64,000 nucleotides of DNA, from NCBI RefSeq assembly GCF_050389805.1, contig NZ_CP130945.1, forward strand, positions 2,728,001-2,792,000, written 5' to 3'. This stretch comes from Bacillus_BD sp050389805. GTDB lineage: Bacteria; Bacillota; Bacilli; Bacillales; Cytobacillaceae. Numbering within the stretch: the first letter of the stretch is position 1; the number at the start of each line of letters is the position of its first letter. The notes beneath the pieces are model-generated. The model saw only the letters and a list, made by a program, of their open reading frames with translations, was not told where the DNA came from and made no database searches. A program made the translations under genes and the position numbers. Shown piece by piece: positions 1-8,531 of this stretch.

Positions 1-61
1 TCAGGAAATTTTTGCGCCTGTTGTCAATGTATGCTAAATCATTTGTTTAGGAGTGAAAAAA

Positions 62-1138
62 ATGAAAACGTTTAAAATAGCGCTTATTCCAGGGGATGGT
101 GTTGGTCCAGAAGTCATCAGAGAAGGGGTAAACGTCTTAAATACCTTAGCAGATTTGGATCAAACGTTTACGTTTGAGTGGACAGAATTCCCATGGGGTT
201 GTGAATATTATACAAAGCATGGTGTCATGATGGATGAAGATGGACTTGAAAAATTGAAGTCTTTTGATGCCATATATTTAGGAGCTGTTGGATACCCAGG
301 AGTTCCCGACCATATTTCGTTATGGGATTTACTACTTAAAATTCGTAAAGGTTTTGATCAATACGTCAATATTAGACCCATTACATTATTAAAAGGAGCT
401 CCACCTGCCTTACTTAACGTTGAGCGAGAAGAAATTGATATGCTGTTTATCCGTGAAAATAGTGAAGGAGAATATGCCGGTGCAGGGGACTGGCTTTTTA
501 AAGGTCAAGAAAATGAAGTTGTCCTGCAGAATGGCGTTTTTTCAAGAAAAGGAACAGAACGGATTATTCGCTATGCCTTTGAGGTAGCTCGAAAAGAAGG
601 AAAAACACTAACCAGTATCAGTAAGGGAAATGCATTAAATTATTCGATGGTATTTTGGGATCAAGTGTTTGAAGAAGTAAGCAGGGAATACCCGGATGTT
701 GGAAAGGCTTCTTATTTAGTAGATGCAGCGGCGATGCTCATGATAAAAGATCCAAAACGATTCGAAGTCGTGGTAACATCTAATTTATTCGGGGATATCT
801 TGACGGATTTAGGAGCATCGATTGCGGGTGGTATTGGACTTGCTGCAGGAGCAAATATTAATCCAGAAAGAACGTATCCTTCTATGTTTGAGCCGATTCA
901 TGGATCAGCCCCTGATATTGCTGGGAAGAATATCGTTAATCCACTAGCAGCCATTTGGTCAGCAAGTCAAATGATGGACTTTTTAGGATATGAAAAGTAC
1001 GGTGCTCTCATCTTAGAAGGGATTCAACAAGTGTTAATCGAAGGGGAGACGTTAACTCCAGACATGGGTGGGACGTCAACCACGAAAGATGTTGGACAAG
1101 CTGTGATCAAGCATTTATGTCCCATGATTCAACAATAG
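62..1138 (+). CDS. D-malate/tartrate-type dehydrogenase (isocitrate/isopropylmalate dehydrogenase family)
   Basis: This is a cytosolic beta-decarboxylating dehydrogenase of 358 residues. IPGDGVGPEV near the N-terminus, NIRPI and RENSEGEY around residues 100-140, and EPIHGSAPDIAGK near residue 280 are hallmarks of the metal- and NAD-dependent family. The pattern is closer to tartrate/D-malate dehydrogenases (TtuC/DmlA) than to LeuB, but substrate choice cannot be settled by eye. The ATG at 62 is preferred over GTG at 53 because AGGAG at 49-53 overlaps the GTG and lies 8 nt before the ATG. It is a single gene followed by a strong terminator. Family assignment is firm; substrate is inferred. Confidence 0.85.
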   Translation: MKTFKIALIPGDGVGPEVIREGVNVLNTLADLDQTFTFEWTEFPWGCEYYTKHGVMMDEDGLEKLKSFDAIYLGAVGYPGVPDHISLWDLLLKIRKGFDQYVNIRPITLLKGAPPALLNVEREEIDMLFIRENSEGEYAGAGDWLFKGQENEVVLQNGVFSRKGTERIIRYAFEVARKEGKTLTSISKGNALNYSMVFWDQVFEEVSREYPDVGKASYLVDAAAMLMIKDPKRFEVVVTSNLFGDILTDLGASIAGGIGLAAGANINPERTYPSMFEPIHGSAPDIAGKNIVNPLAAIWSASQMMDFLGYEKYGALILEGIQQVLIEGETLTPDMGGTSTTKDVGQAVIKHLCPMIQQ

Positions 1139-1144
1139 GATTTA

Positions 1145-1181
1145 AAAAGCGTACCTTTCAGAAACTCGAAGGTACGCTTTT
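1145..1181 (+). terminator. Intrinsic terminator of the dehydrogenase gene
   Basis: Arms AAAAGCGTACCTT (1145-1157) and AAGGTACGCTTTT (1169-1181) pair perfectly with an 11-nt loop. The A/T-rich ends make it usable from both sides, so it may also serve the convergent ASCH gene. Confidence 0.85.
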
Positions 1182-1189
1182 ATGGTTAT

Positions 1190-1540
1190 TTATTCATCCA
1201 TCAAACTAAATTCATGAACCCAGACTCTCATTTGTGGAAGCCATGGCATTCCAGGGTGAAGGGATAGGATGGATTGTTTGTACTCTTCTACAGAAGCATA
1301 GCCTTCTCGTTTAGCATCCTCATCCGTTAATTCTCCTAAAGATTGGGAATAGACCTTTTCTACGACAAATTTCTTTCCCTTTAATTCCATAATTTCACCT
1401 GGATCTGCATATCTACCATTTCGTCTGGTTGCCGTTTTTTCACCTGCTAATACTTTTTCAACATCTTTTTCGATTGTCACCAGTCGCTCAATGGAGCATG
1501 TTTTTGGTGGTAAATCATGATTTTCTATGGATTGATTCAA
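1190..1540 (-). CDS. ASCH domain protein
   Basis: A 116-residue cytosolic protein. The segment KVLAGEKTATRR (about residues 30-41) followed by GEIMELKGKKFVVEKVY is the typical ASCH fold pattern (a PUA-like beta-barrel). The family is proposed to bind RNA or nucleotides, and some members are amidohydrolases acting on acetylated cytidine. I see nothing that fixes the substrate. The start is a TTG, with AAAGGATG about 11 nt upstream. It is monocistronic and convergent with the dehydrogenase. Confidence 0.7.
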   Translation of the reverse strand: MNQSIENHDLPPKTCSIERLVTIEKDVEKVLAGEKTATRRNGRYADPGEIMELKGKKFVVEKVYSQSLGELTDEDAKREGYASVEEYKQSILSLHPGMPWLPQMRVWVHEFSLMDE

Positions 1541-1640
1541 TGAAATTTCATCCTTTCTTCTTTAACCATTCAATTATGTATTCAAGGTTGACCATTGCTT
1601 GAGAAATAATACCTTTACATTATTATAGAGTTTCTGAAGA

Positions 1641-1679
1641 AAAAGTGCCACTATCTGCTATATGGATGGTGGCACTTTT
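1641..1679 (-). terminator. Terminator of the Gln-rich membrane protein gene
   Basis: AAAAGTGCCA (1641-1650) pairs with TGGCACTTTT (1670-1679). It lies just beyond the stop codon of the minus-strand gene ending at 1700 and carries a T run on that strand. Confidence 0.8.
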
Positions 1680-1699
1680 CCAATTTCAATCGGACAGTT

Positions 1700-2329
1700 T
1701 TACTGCCTTGATGAATCCTGTTTACCTGACTGTTGACCTTGTACTTGTTGCTGAAGAGCTTGTTGTGACTGATTTAATTGACCTGTGATTTGATTTAACA
1801 TGTTCATGGATTGAAGCGATTGTTCAACACTGCTCAACATTTGGGCAGTTTGTTGAATTGATTGTTGTAATTGTTGGAATGTTTTTTGCTGTTGCTGTTG
1901 GGCTTGATAACTAAAATTCTGCATTTGTTGTAATAGTTGATAAGGTTGGAGCACTTCTGAAAACTGGTTATTCATTTCTAAATCATTGGTTCCATAGTTC
2001 TTTAGAGTCGATTGGATTTCTTTTAATTGATCCTTTAAAGGTGCTAGTTCTGTAGCGATTTCTTCTTCCACTTTCTCAGAAGCCATACGCTCAATTTTAG
2101 CTTTCTCTGCCGCTTTGGCTCTTTCTTTAAACTCCGTATCTTTTTCCATCGCTATTTCCTCCTTGAATTGATTTTCTGGAGAAGATTTTGATTTAACTGC
2201 ACCTGCCGGAATGGGTTTTACTTTATTTTTTATATTATTAAAATTTAACGAAGCAACTAAAAACAAAATAATTAGGAAGATCAACATTCCATAAATGGTA
2301 ATGCACCTCCAATTCATGTCTAACATCAT
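1700..2329 (-). CDS. Membrane-anchored, Gln-rich coiled-coil protein of unknown function
   Basis: Not recognised. The reading frame has one hydrophobic segment near the N-terminus (about residues 12-28), then a charged Lys/Glu stretch (residues 50-95). The C-terminal half is extremely rich in Gln, Met and Ser and reads as a long coiled coil (residues 95-205). It is probably a single-pass membrane protein with a soluble coiled-coil domain. The start is unclear: the best Shine-Dalgarno (minus strand of 2305-2312, TTGGAGGT) lies inside the frame, so translation may begin closer to the membrane segment than the ATG at 2329. It is a single gene with its own terminator. Confidence 0.55.
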   Translation of the reverse strand: MMLDMNWRCITIYGMLIFLIILFLVASLNFNNIKNKVKPIPAGAVKSKSSPENQFKEEIAMEKDTEFKERAKAAEKAKIERMASEKVEEEIATELAPLKDQLKEIQSTLKNYGTNDLEMNNQFSEVLQPYQLLQQMQNFSYQAQQQQQKTFQQLQQSIQQTAQMLSSVEQSLQSMNMLNQITGQLNQSQQALQQQVQGQQSGKQDSSRQ

Positions 2330-2697
2330 TCATGTTGGACAAGGATATTATTTACTTGATGTAGGGATTTTATTTTACTTTATATGAATTCTAAAAAATA
2401 CATATATATAGCAAAAAAGGAATGAACTCAGCGTAAAATTTGAAATTTAAGGGCAATAAATTAAGTTAAAATAACAATTAGAAGGTTATAATTGAAGTCC
2501 TTTTTTCGTAATAACCGGTATTTAACTTCAACATAGCTACTAAAATTTGTAAGGTATTAGATTTTATAAATCAATTGATACTAATTAAAAGTCAGCTTAG
2601 TATATTGTTCTTAGAATATTAATGGTCAAGCGCTTGAATTTTTGGAATATTCAGAGTAAAATGGAAGAGCCTACCACTAGGACAAGATTAAAGGAGC
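2330..2697. other. Intergenic region, 368 bp
   Basis: AT-rich sequence between divergent genes. The only notable element is a perfect 12-bp palindrome TCAAGCGCTTGA at 2626-2637, about 60 bp before the esterase gene. It could be an operator but does not match a full cre consensus. No small gene or structured RNA was recognised. Confidence 0.4.
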
Positions 2698-4239
2698 GTG
2701 GTTTTTCTGAAACGAAAAGTCTTGGCTTTAACTTTGTGTACTTCCATTTTCTTTGGAGGGGGATTAATTGGAGCAGGGAATTCCGCTATAGCAAGTGAAA
2801 ACGAATCGCTTATTCCTGGTGCTCATTCTGTCCAGCAAACCTATTTTAATGGGAAAGAAGAAAATTGGCTGACAACAGCTAACCCTACACAATTGACACA
2901 AGCAACTCTTTTTGGTAACAGCGGTTTGGCACCTACTAACTGGGGGGATAAAGATTTAGGTACAGGATGGCATCAAATGAATAAACCTGCTCCAATAACC
3001 GGAACTCAGATTAATGGTATTTTCGATGACGCACAGTTTGTGATTCGTGTTCCTGATAATTGGAATGGAAAACTTGTAGTTTCTGGGATTCCAGCAACAA
3101 GAAACGAAACCTCTACGGACCTTTTATTTAGTGACTTTGTCCTTGAAAAAGGTTATGCATTTGCTGCAATTGATAAAGGAACACAGGGAGAGGCTTCAAC
3201 TTCTGATCCTTTTGCAAAAGCCAAAAATGCTCTAGTAGATGACGATGACAGTGTTTCAGAATGGAACCTTCGCTTCCGCCAAGTTACAAAAGCTGCTCAA
3301 CGATACTTAAAAGAAAATTTTAGTGATCAACTTATTAGTCCAACTGATTCTTCAAATCCTGCAAGTGATTTAGTCAGCGATACTCATAAAGTGCCGACTT
3401 ATGCAATGGGGATTTCCAATGGCGGCTATGTAGTCCGATATGCACTTGAACATGATGGACCGGAAAAAACAGGAGAACCCCGTCTGTTTGATGGAGGAGT
3501 TGACTGGGAAGGTGTACTTTGGACTGAAAAAACACCAAATCTTATAAGTTCCCTTACTCCGGTTGTTAATAATGCTGAACAAGCTATTTATGGAACTGGG
3601 AAGGAAAAAGAAAAAGCAATCAAAAAATTGTATAAAGCAGGGTTGCCAAAAGGTTCCGAAAAGCTATGGCCTTACCATGACCAAGTGTATTGGTTTGTCA
3701 CTCTAAATATTTACCGCGATCATTTTGACCCGAGTGCTCCAGGAGGTATTCCATGGGAGGATTACTTGAACTTCAATGGAGCTATAAGGGATCGTACTTA
3801 TGACCACATCTTTGAAAACTATAAATATGTCTCAAGACCGAAAGAAGTTAAAGAAAAAATCAAAGCCATCGCCAATACTGGAGATATTGATGTTCCGTTA
3901 ATTAGTTTTACAGGGTCACTGGATGCTTTAATTTTCCCTGAAATTCATGCGGAAGGCTATCAAAAACTAGTAAAAAAAGCGGGTAAAGAACACTTGCACC
4001 GTCTTTATACCATTGAAAACGGGAATCATGTAGACAGTCTTGTTTGGAATGCTGGGGCAGATCCAGAAAAGGAACTTCAACCTTTATTGCCATATGCCCA
4101 TCAAGCCTTTGATTTACTAGTTGATTGGGTCGAAAATAAATCCATACCTCCAGAAAGCAAGACTATTCCTACGCCAGAAAATCCTGTAAAAGTAAGGGAT
4201 TTAATAACTGGAGAGGAAAGGGACCCACGTCTAGATTAA
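2698..4239 (+). CDS. Secreted alpha/beta-hydrolase (esterase-like)
   Basis: A protein of about 513 residues. The N-terminus is a Sec signal peptide: lysines, a hydrophobic core LALTLCTSIFFGGGLIG, and a likely cleavage near SAIAS. GISNGGY (about residue 240) gives the G-x-S-x-G nucleophile elbow. TGSLDALIFPE (about 400) and ENGNHVDSL (about 440) are candidate Asp and His positions of the triad. It resembles large secreted esterases of the tannase/feruloyl-esterase or polyhydroxyalkanoate-oligomer hydrolase type; the substrate is not deducible. The start is uncertain: AAGGAG at 2691-2696 is only 1 nt from GTG 2698, and CTG at 2707 has better spacing. It ends in a repeat-derived terminator. Confidence 0.65.
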   Translation: MVFLKRKVLALTLCTSIFFGGGLIGAGNSAIASENESLIPGAHSVQQTYFNGKEENWLTTANPTQLTQATLFGNSGLAPTNWGDKDLGTGWHQMNKPAPITGTQINGIFDDAQFVIRVPDNWNGKLVVSGIPATRNETSTDLLFSDFVLEKGYAFAAIDKGTQGEASTSDPFAKAKNALVDDDDSVSEWNLRFRQVTKAAQRYLKENFSDQLISPTDSSNPASDLVSDTHKVPTYAMGISNGGYVVRYALEHDGPEKTGEPRLFDGGVDWEGVLWTEKTPNLISSLTPVVNNAEQAIYGTGKEKEKAIKKLYKAGLPKGSEKLWPYHDQVYWFVTLNIYRDHFDPSAPGGIPWEDYLNFNGAIRDRTYDHIFENYKYVSRPKEVKEKIKAIANTGDIDVPLISFTGSLDALIFPEIHAEGYQKLVKKAGKEHLHRLYTIENGNHVDSLVWNAGADPEKELQPLLPYAHQAFDLLVDWVENKSIPPESKTIPTPENPVKVRDLITGEERDPRLD

Positions 4240-4289
4240 TAATAAACTTGTGGGGAAAGAGAATGTTTTGTCACAATAGAAGAACTCAA

Positions 4290-4334
4290 AGTGTCAGGTA
4301 TCTTCCATTTTATGGATGGTTCCTGACGCTTTTT
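4290..4334 (+). repeat. Dispersed palindromic repeat acting as terminator
   Basis: AGTGTCAGG...CCTGACGCT pairs around a second stem TTCCAT...ATGGA and is followed by TTTTTAT. It is one copy of the palindromic family seen repeatedly from 44 kb to 63 kb. Here it sits about 50 bp after the esterase stop. Confidence 0.65.
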
Positions 4335-4520
4335 ATTTATAATAAAGGAAATAAAAAATACGCCACCGCCTTTATTAAGGGTGTACCTCGATTTTTCTTT
4401 AAAAAAGGTCGTTTTTCTTTTATACTAGTATAATGTGTGTTGATTTTGAACAAACAGGTGATAAACGTAAAACGTTTGATGCTATACAGGAATTTTTGGC
4501 TTTATAAGGAGGCACTTGAT

Positions 4521-5912
4521 TTGACGATGACTAGAGGAGAAACGATGGTTGCGGAAATCAACCGTTTAGATGAAAAAGGATCAGGCCAAGCTGTTGTTTG
4601 GAGAGAAAATGAAGAGGGAAATCGCAAGAAATTAAAGCTGATCATTCCGCAAACCCTGCCTGGTGAAAAAGTACAGGTAACGGTTGATCAACCGGATCGA
4701 AAACGACGGAAAGCCCTACCAGAAGAAATTCTTGAGGCAAACCCACAGAGAATAGAAGCTCCATGTCCACATTTTGATAAATGTGGTGGCTGTGTTTGGC
4801 AGCATTGGTCTTATGAAGGACAACTCGAACATAAGACTGGCTATGTGAAACATGAGATTGAGTCACAAGGATTCGATCCGACGTTGGTTCGCGATACGAT
4901 CGGAATGGACGAGCCTTGGCATTATCGAAATAAAATGGAGTTTACCTTTGCAACTGATGGATCTATGGGACTTCATGAACAAGGAAATTTCCGAAAAATC
5001 ATTTCACTTGAAACGTGTTTAATTGCTGGGAAAGAAATGGTAGAAGCTGCGATGGAAGTGGCAGATTGGGCAAAACACCATGAATTATCAGGATATAACA
5101 AGGATGCTCATGAAGGATTACTTCGCCATTTAATGGTCAGACAATCGTTTGCTACTGGAGAAATCATGCTGGCCTTATTTGCGACAGAAGGTCCAGTCGA
5201 TCAGCTTGAAAAGGCTGCGACTGATTTAATATCACGTATATCGAATAAATTTCCAAAAGTAAAAAGTTTATTGTGGATGGAAAACACTGATTGGGCAGAC
5301 CGAACTCAATCAGAAAAAAGTCATATTTTAGCTGGTCGTGACTTTATTTATGATGAAATGGATGGCTATCGTTTCCGTGTTTGGTTTGATACATTCTTCC
5401 AGACGAATCCAACCCAAGCGCAGAAATTAGTTGATTTAGCGATCGAAATGGGTGAACCGAAGAAAACGGAAAAAATGATTGATCTTTTCTGTGGGGTCGG
5501 TACATTCTCACTTCCGTTTGCCAATCAAGTAAAGGAACTGGTCGGAATCGAAATAGTGGAGACATCTATCGAGTCGGCTAAACGAAATGCAAACGATAAT
5601 GGGATTAATAATACTTCATTTTTAGCTAAAGATGCTAGAAAAGGTTTCGATCAAGTGATCGAGGAGTTTGGTAAACCAGAATTATTATTACTTGACCCGC
5701 CACGTTCAGGTGCAGGTGGAAAAGTCATGAGAAGAATCGGTCGAGCACAACCAGAGCGAATTGTCTATGTTTCTTGTAACCCTAGTACCTTTGCAACTGA
5801 TATTAAGGAACTAGAACCGTTTGGGTACGAACTACAAGTCGTTCAACCTGTAGATTTATTTCCTCACACGGTCCATGTAGAATGTTGTGCGGTGTTAACA
5901 AAAAAATTGTAG
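4521..5912 (+). CDS. rlmCD: 23S rRNA (uracil-5-)-methyltransferase, RlmCD type
   Basis: SAM-dependent m5U methyltransferase of 463 residues. It has an N-terminal TRAM-like beta-barrel. An Fe-S cluster cysteine motif, CPHFDKCGGC, lies at about residues 81-90, with a further Cys in ETCLIAG. A Rossmann motif LFCGVGTFSLP and the catalytic loop YVSCNPST complete the TrmA/RumA signature. In Bacillus the family member RlmCD methylates two positions of 23S rRNA; that specificity is by homology. The TTG at 4521 is chosen because AAGGAGG (4506-4512) sits 8 nt upstream; the frame is open back to 4437 but without support. Confidence 0.85.
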   Translation: MTMTRGETMVAEINRLDEKGSGQAVVWRENEEGNRKKLKLIIPQTLPGEKVQVTVDQPDRKRRKALPEEILEANPQRIEAPCPHFDKCGGCVWQHWSYEGQLEHKTGYVKHEIESQGFDPTLVRDTIGMDEPWHYRNKMEFTFATDGSMGLHEQGNFRKIISLETCLIAGKEMVEAAMEVADWAKHHELSGYNKDAHEGLLRHLMVRQSFATGEIMLALFATEGPVDQLEKAATDLISRISNKFPKVKSLLWMENTDWADRTQSEKSHILAGRDFIYDEMDGYRFRVWFDTFFQTNPTQAQKLVDLAIEMGEPKKTEKMIDLFCGVGTFSLPFANQVKELVGIEIVETSIESAKRNANDNGINNTSFLAKDARKGFDQVIEEFGKPELLLLDPPRSGAGGKVMRRIGRAQPERIVYVSCNPSTFATDIKELEPFGYELQVVQPVDLFPHTVHVECCAVLTKKL

Positions 5913-6074
5913 CCCAATAATAAACATTACCGATTTTCCAATAAGAACCCGAGATAATAGTAGCATGAGAGGGGGAATATAGAGTTCTTCCTCTCTTTTG
6001 TTGTTCACTTCTATCTCTTGTCATTACTCGCTTTGTCCTAAAACACACTCAGAATTTCTATCAATGAAAATGCC

Positions 6075-6118
6075 AATCCGAAGGTCAGTCTTTTTTCCGA
6101 CTGATCTTCGGATTTTTT
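6075..6118 (+). terminator. Strong intrinsic terminator
   Basis: A 16-bp stem (6075-6090 with 6099-6114, one wobble pair) with loop TTTTTTCC and a T run. It terminates readthrough from the methyltransferase gene about 160 bp upstream. The interval 5913-6074 holds no supported gene. Confidence 0.85.
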
Positions 6119-6154
6119 GTACTGAAATTCGTGGAGTAAATTTGATTATCAAAT

Positions 6155-6183
6155 GAATACGTCTAGCATTAGCAACATATATT
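6155..6183 (+). promoter_or_regulatory. Candidate sigma-E promoter of cotJ
   Basis: GAATAC (6155-6160), a 15-nt spacer, then CATATATT (6176-6183). The -10 is close to the sigma-E consensus CATACAxT. Transcription would start near 6190, which excludes the in-frame TTG at 6182 as cotJA start and supports GTG 6221. Confidence 0.5.
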
Positions 6184-6220
6184 GGTTAATGGAATTTTAT
6201 TACATGAAAGGGGGAGTTAT

Positions 6221-6448
6221 GTGTTTACTCAGTTTAAATATTGGAATCCATATATCAGTCCATTTGACCCATGCCAACCAATCCTTGTCAAAAGTTATTC
6301 CACACCACCTCAACTTTATTTAGGGTTTCAGCCATCAGGATTACCTCAATATTCAACTGCTAAGGAAGCATTGCATCATGGAACTCTTTGGCCACAATTA
6401 TTTAGCCCTTATCCAGATCCTCATAAAGGGAGGGATCAAATTGAGTAA
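6221..6448 (+). CDS. cotJA: Spore coat-associated protein CotJA
   Basis: A 75-residue Pro/Tyr-rich protein with the CotJA pattern DPCQPILVKSYSTPPQLYLGF and GTLWPQLFSPYPDP. It is a spore coat component made in the mother cell. The start GTG 6221 follows AAAGGGGG by about 7 nt. The gene overlaps cotJB by 8 nt, which implies translational coupling. CotJA and CotJC interact in B. subtilis (known for the family); the operon order here is the standard J-A-B-C. Confidence 0.85.
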   Translation: MFTQFKYWNPYISPFDPCQPILVKSYSTPPQLYLGFQPSGLPQYSTAKEALHHGTLWPQLFSPYPDPHKGRDQIE

Positions 6449-6704
6449 GAAAATGCCTCCCGAATATTATAAACTTCTTGAGGAGATCCAGGCCAATGAC
6501 TTTGTTCTGGTTGAATTAAATTTATACCTAGATACGCATCCAAATGATTATTCGGCAATTCAACAATTTAATGAAGTAGCAAAGAAGTCCATGGAGTTAA
6601 AAATTCATTTTGAGGAAAAATTTGGCCCGCTTATGCACTTTGGAAAAAGCTTCTCGAATTATCCTTGGGACTGGAAAGATTCTCCATGGCCATGGCAAGT
6701 TTAG
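6441..6704 (+). CDS. cotJB: Spore coat protein CotJB
   Basis: An 87-residue protein matching CotJB: the N-terminal PPEYYKLLEEIQANDF helix, the acidic LVELNLYLDTHP segment and a Trp-rich C-terminus WDWKDSPWPWQV. The TTG at 6441 is preceded by AAAGGGAGG at good spacing; the longer frame from 6378 overlaps cotJA too far. It is the middle gene of the cotJ operon and belongs to the inner coat. Confidence 0.85.
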   Translation: MSKKMPPEYYKLLEEIQANDFVLVELNLYLDTHPNDYSAIQQFNEVAKKSMELKIHFEEKFGPLMHFGKSFSNYPWDWKDSPWPWQV

Positions 6705-6748
6705 CCAGAAGATTATGTATAGGATAAACGAATGGAGGATATAAAGAG

Positions 6749-7318
6749 ATGTGGTATTATGAAAAGAAGCTCCAATATCCAGTAAAAGTAAGCACGTGTA
6801 ATCCACGCTTAGCAAAATTTTTAATGGAACAATATGGTGGTGCCGATGGGGAATTAGCAGCTGCGCTTAGATATTTAAACCAACGTTATACGATTCCAGA
6901 TAAGGTTGTAGGTCTTTTAACTGATATCGGTACAGAAGAATTTGCTCATCTTGAAATGATTGCAACAATGATTTATAAACTAACAAAAGACGCGACTCCA
7001 GAGCAATTAAAAGATGCTGGAATTGGAGATCACTATGCAAATCACGATAAAGCACTTTTTTATAATAATGCGGCGGGTGTCCCATTCACAGCTACTTACA
7101 TACAAGCCAAGGGAGACCCGATTGCTGATTTGTATGAAGACATTGCTGCAGAAGAAAAAGCACGTGCAACATACCAGTGGCTTATTGATATGTCAGATGA
7201 TCCATTTCTAAATGATAGTTTGAAATTCCTACGTGAACGAGAAGTAGTTCATTCTCAACGCTTTAGAGAAGCTGTAGAAATACTGAAAGAAGATCGAGAT
7301 ACAAAGAAGGTTTTCTAA
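6749..7318 (+). CDS. cotJC: CotJC, manganese-catalase-like spore coat protein
   Basis: A 189-residue ferritin-like four-helix protein of the Mn-catalase family, with metal-ligand-type segments GTEEFAHLEM (about residue 52) and EEKARATYQWL plus EREVVHSQRF near the C-terminus. These supply the Glu/His residues expected for a dinuclear Mn site. In spore formers CotJC is a coat protein that may remove peroxide. The start ATG lies about 45 bp after cotJB, so it is the third gene of the operon. Confidence 0.88.
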   Translation: MWYYEKKLQYPVKVSTCNPRLAKFLMEQYGGADGELAAALRYLNQRYTIPDKVVGLLTDIGTEEFAHLEMIATMIYKLTKDATPEQLKDAGIGDHYANHDKALFYNNAAGVPFTATYIQAKGDPIADLYEDIAAEEKARATYQWLIDMSDDPFLNDSLKFLREREVVHSQRFREAVEILKEDRDTKKVF

Positions 7319-7978
7319 TACTGAGCCCATCTTGAATCCATTAAAAGTTTATTAAAACAGAAGAAGGATCTTTTTGATAACCTTTAAAAATGGGTGTAGG
7401 AATCATTGTGATTCTTGCACCCAATTTGTATGTTCATTTGCTTAATTGCACCCGAAAAAAGATAACTTTGTATCTATCATAGTTAGAAGCCTGTTTTAGG
7501 ATTATAATTAAATTTCCTTTTTAAAAAACTATTAAGGTCAATTTTAAAATAACTGAAAATATTTACTTTCACATTCTCATTATTTGTATACGGTCCTACG
7601 AGTTTACAGGTGGCATCTACGAATAAATATCTATTAATTCATACACTGTTCTAATCTCGATTTAGGATGCAATAAACAATATACCCCTAATTCCCATCCC
7701 ATTATCAACTATTTTTTTAGATAATCAATGGTATAAGTCATTTCTACCAATCTTATTCTCGCCTTTTCATCCTCTGTCCATTGAATTTGTAGTTTTTTTA
7801 AAAATAATTATTCAATTATATGAATTAGCCCAAGCCATTAAGTACGAATGTTCACAAAAGAGTAGGAATATGGAAATTCACGAAAAGAGAAGGGGGGGTT
7901 TAGGTAAGTTTCTATCAATAAAAAAGACCACAGTCAGCTTGAACGTGGGCCTTTTTTGGTGAATATTTGAATCCTATT
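7319..7978. other. 660-bp intergenic region with one strong hairpin
   Basis: A long hairpin at 7390-7424 (TGGGTG...CACCCA, extended by GAATCA/TGATTC) is a likely end of the cotJ transcript, although its T run is poor. The remainder is AT-rich without a coding frame I can support. Confidence 0.45.
7920..7958 (-). terminator. Probable terminator of the DGC-domain gene
   Basis: Read on the minus strand, GGCC(C)ACG pairs imperfectly with CTGTGGTC and is followed by TTTTTT. It lies just past the stop of the gene ending at 7979. Confidence 0.5.
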
Positions 7979-8341
7979 TTAACTATTAATCTGATCTATT
8001 ACTAGATAATAGGCTTTTTCGAAGAGTTCTGGGTCTGGATCTTCACCTTTTTTCTTAGGTACATCAAATTCATGAAGAAGAAAATGATGTTTTGGTTCTA
8101 CATTATGTCTAGCCAATGAATGCTTGCAGCAAGCTAATGGACAGCCATCAATCGCAATGATGTCTCTTCCTGATTTAGCTGTTTTAACAAGCGGTTTTAC
8201 ATCCCCGCCAACACCCGCAATACAGGACATCTCAGCGACCTTTTGCCGATCCATCCTGATCGAGATCATATTAGCTGTTTGAGCAGCAGAGGAGCAGCCA
8301 GAACAAGAATATACAAGAGGTATAGTTGTTTTTGTCATCAT
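7979..8341 (-). CDS. Putative zinc-binding protein, DGC family
   Basis: A 120-residue protein with the family's conserved cysteine clusters: SCSGCSS near residue 13, MSCIAGVGGD near 39, and DGCPLACCKHSL near 65 (the Asp-Gly-Cys that names the DGC family). These are presumed metal ligands. The biochemical role is not established. It is a single gene between terminators, with a good GGAGAAA-type ribosome site. Confidence 0.75.
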   Translation of the reverse strand: MMTKTTIPLVYSCSGCSSAAQTANMISIRMDRQKVAEMSCIAGVGGDVKPLVKTAKSGRDIIAIDGCPLACCKHSLARHNVEPKHHFLLHEFDVPKKKGEDPDPELFEKAYYLVIDQINS

Positions 8342-8472
8342 TATTTCTCCTTTTTGATTTGATAATTTTATATATCATCTTAATATTATTTAATTTTAAA
8401 AATTGTGATATAAATCATACCTTTCGAAAATTCTAGTCTTTCTATTTTTTTATTATATTAATCGTATCAATC

Positions 8473-8506
8473 AAAAAAGAGCAACCTAATTTGGCTGCTC
8501 TTTTTT
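8473..8506 (-). terminator. Terminator of the aldolase-family gene
   Basis: GAGCA and TGCTC arms, extended by a GCC/GG pairing around an AAATTA loop, flanked by A6 and T6 tracts, about 25 bp past the stop at 8532. Confidence 0.75.
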
Positions 8507-8531
8507 CAATGCAATTCATGGATACCCTGAC

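Noticed and set aside
2..37. Short open frame ending in TAA (reads QEIFAPVVNVC) at the left edge
   Set aside because: It may be the tail of an upstream gene (it recalls the EEIFGPV motif of aldehyde dehydrogenases), but that motif is not normally C-terminal and only 11 codons are visible.
4248..4433. 61-codon plus-strand frame after the esterase gene
   Set aside because: It runs through the palindromic terminator and has no recognisable features; most likely chance.
5803..6048. 81-codon minus-strand frame overlapping the end of rlmCD
   Set aside because: Antisense to a conserved domain and without a ribosome site.
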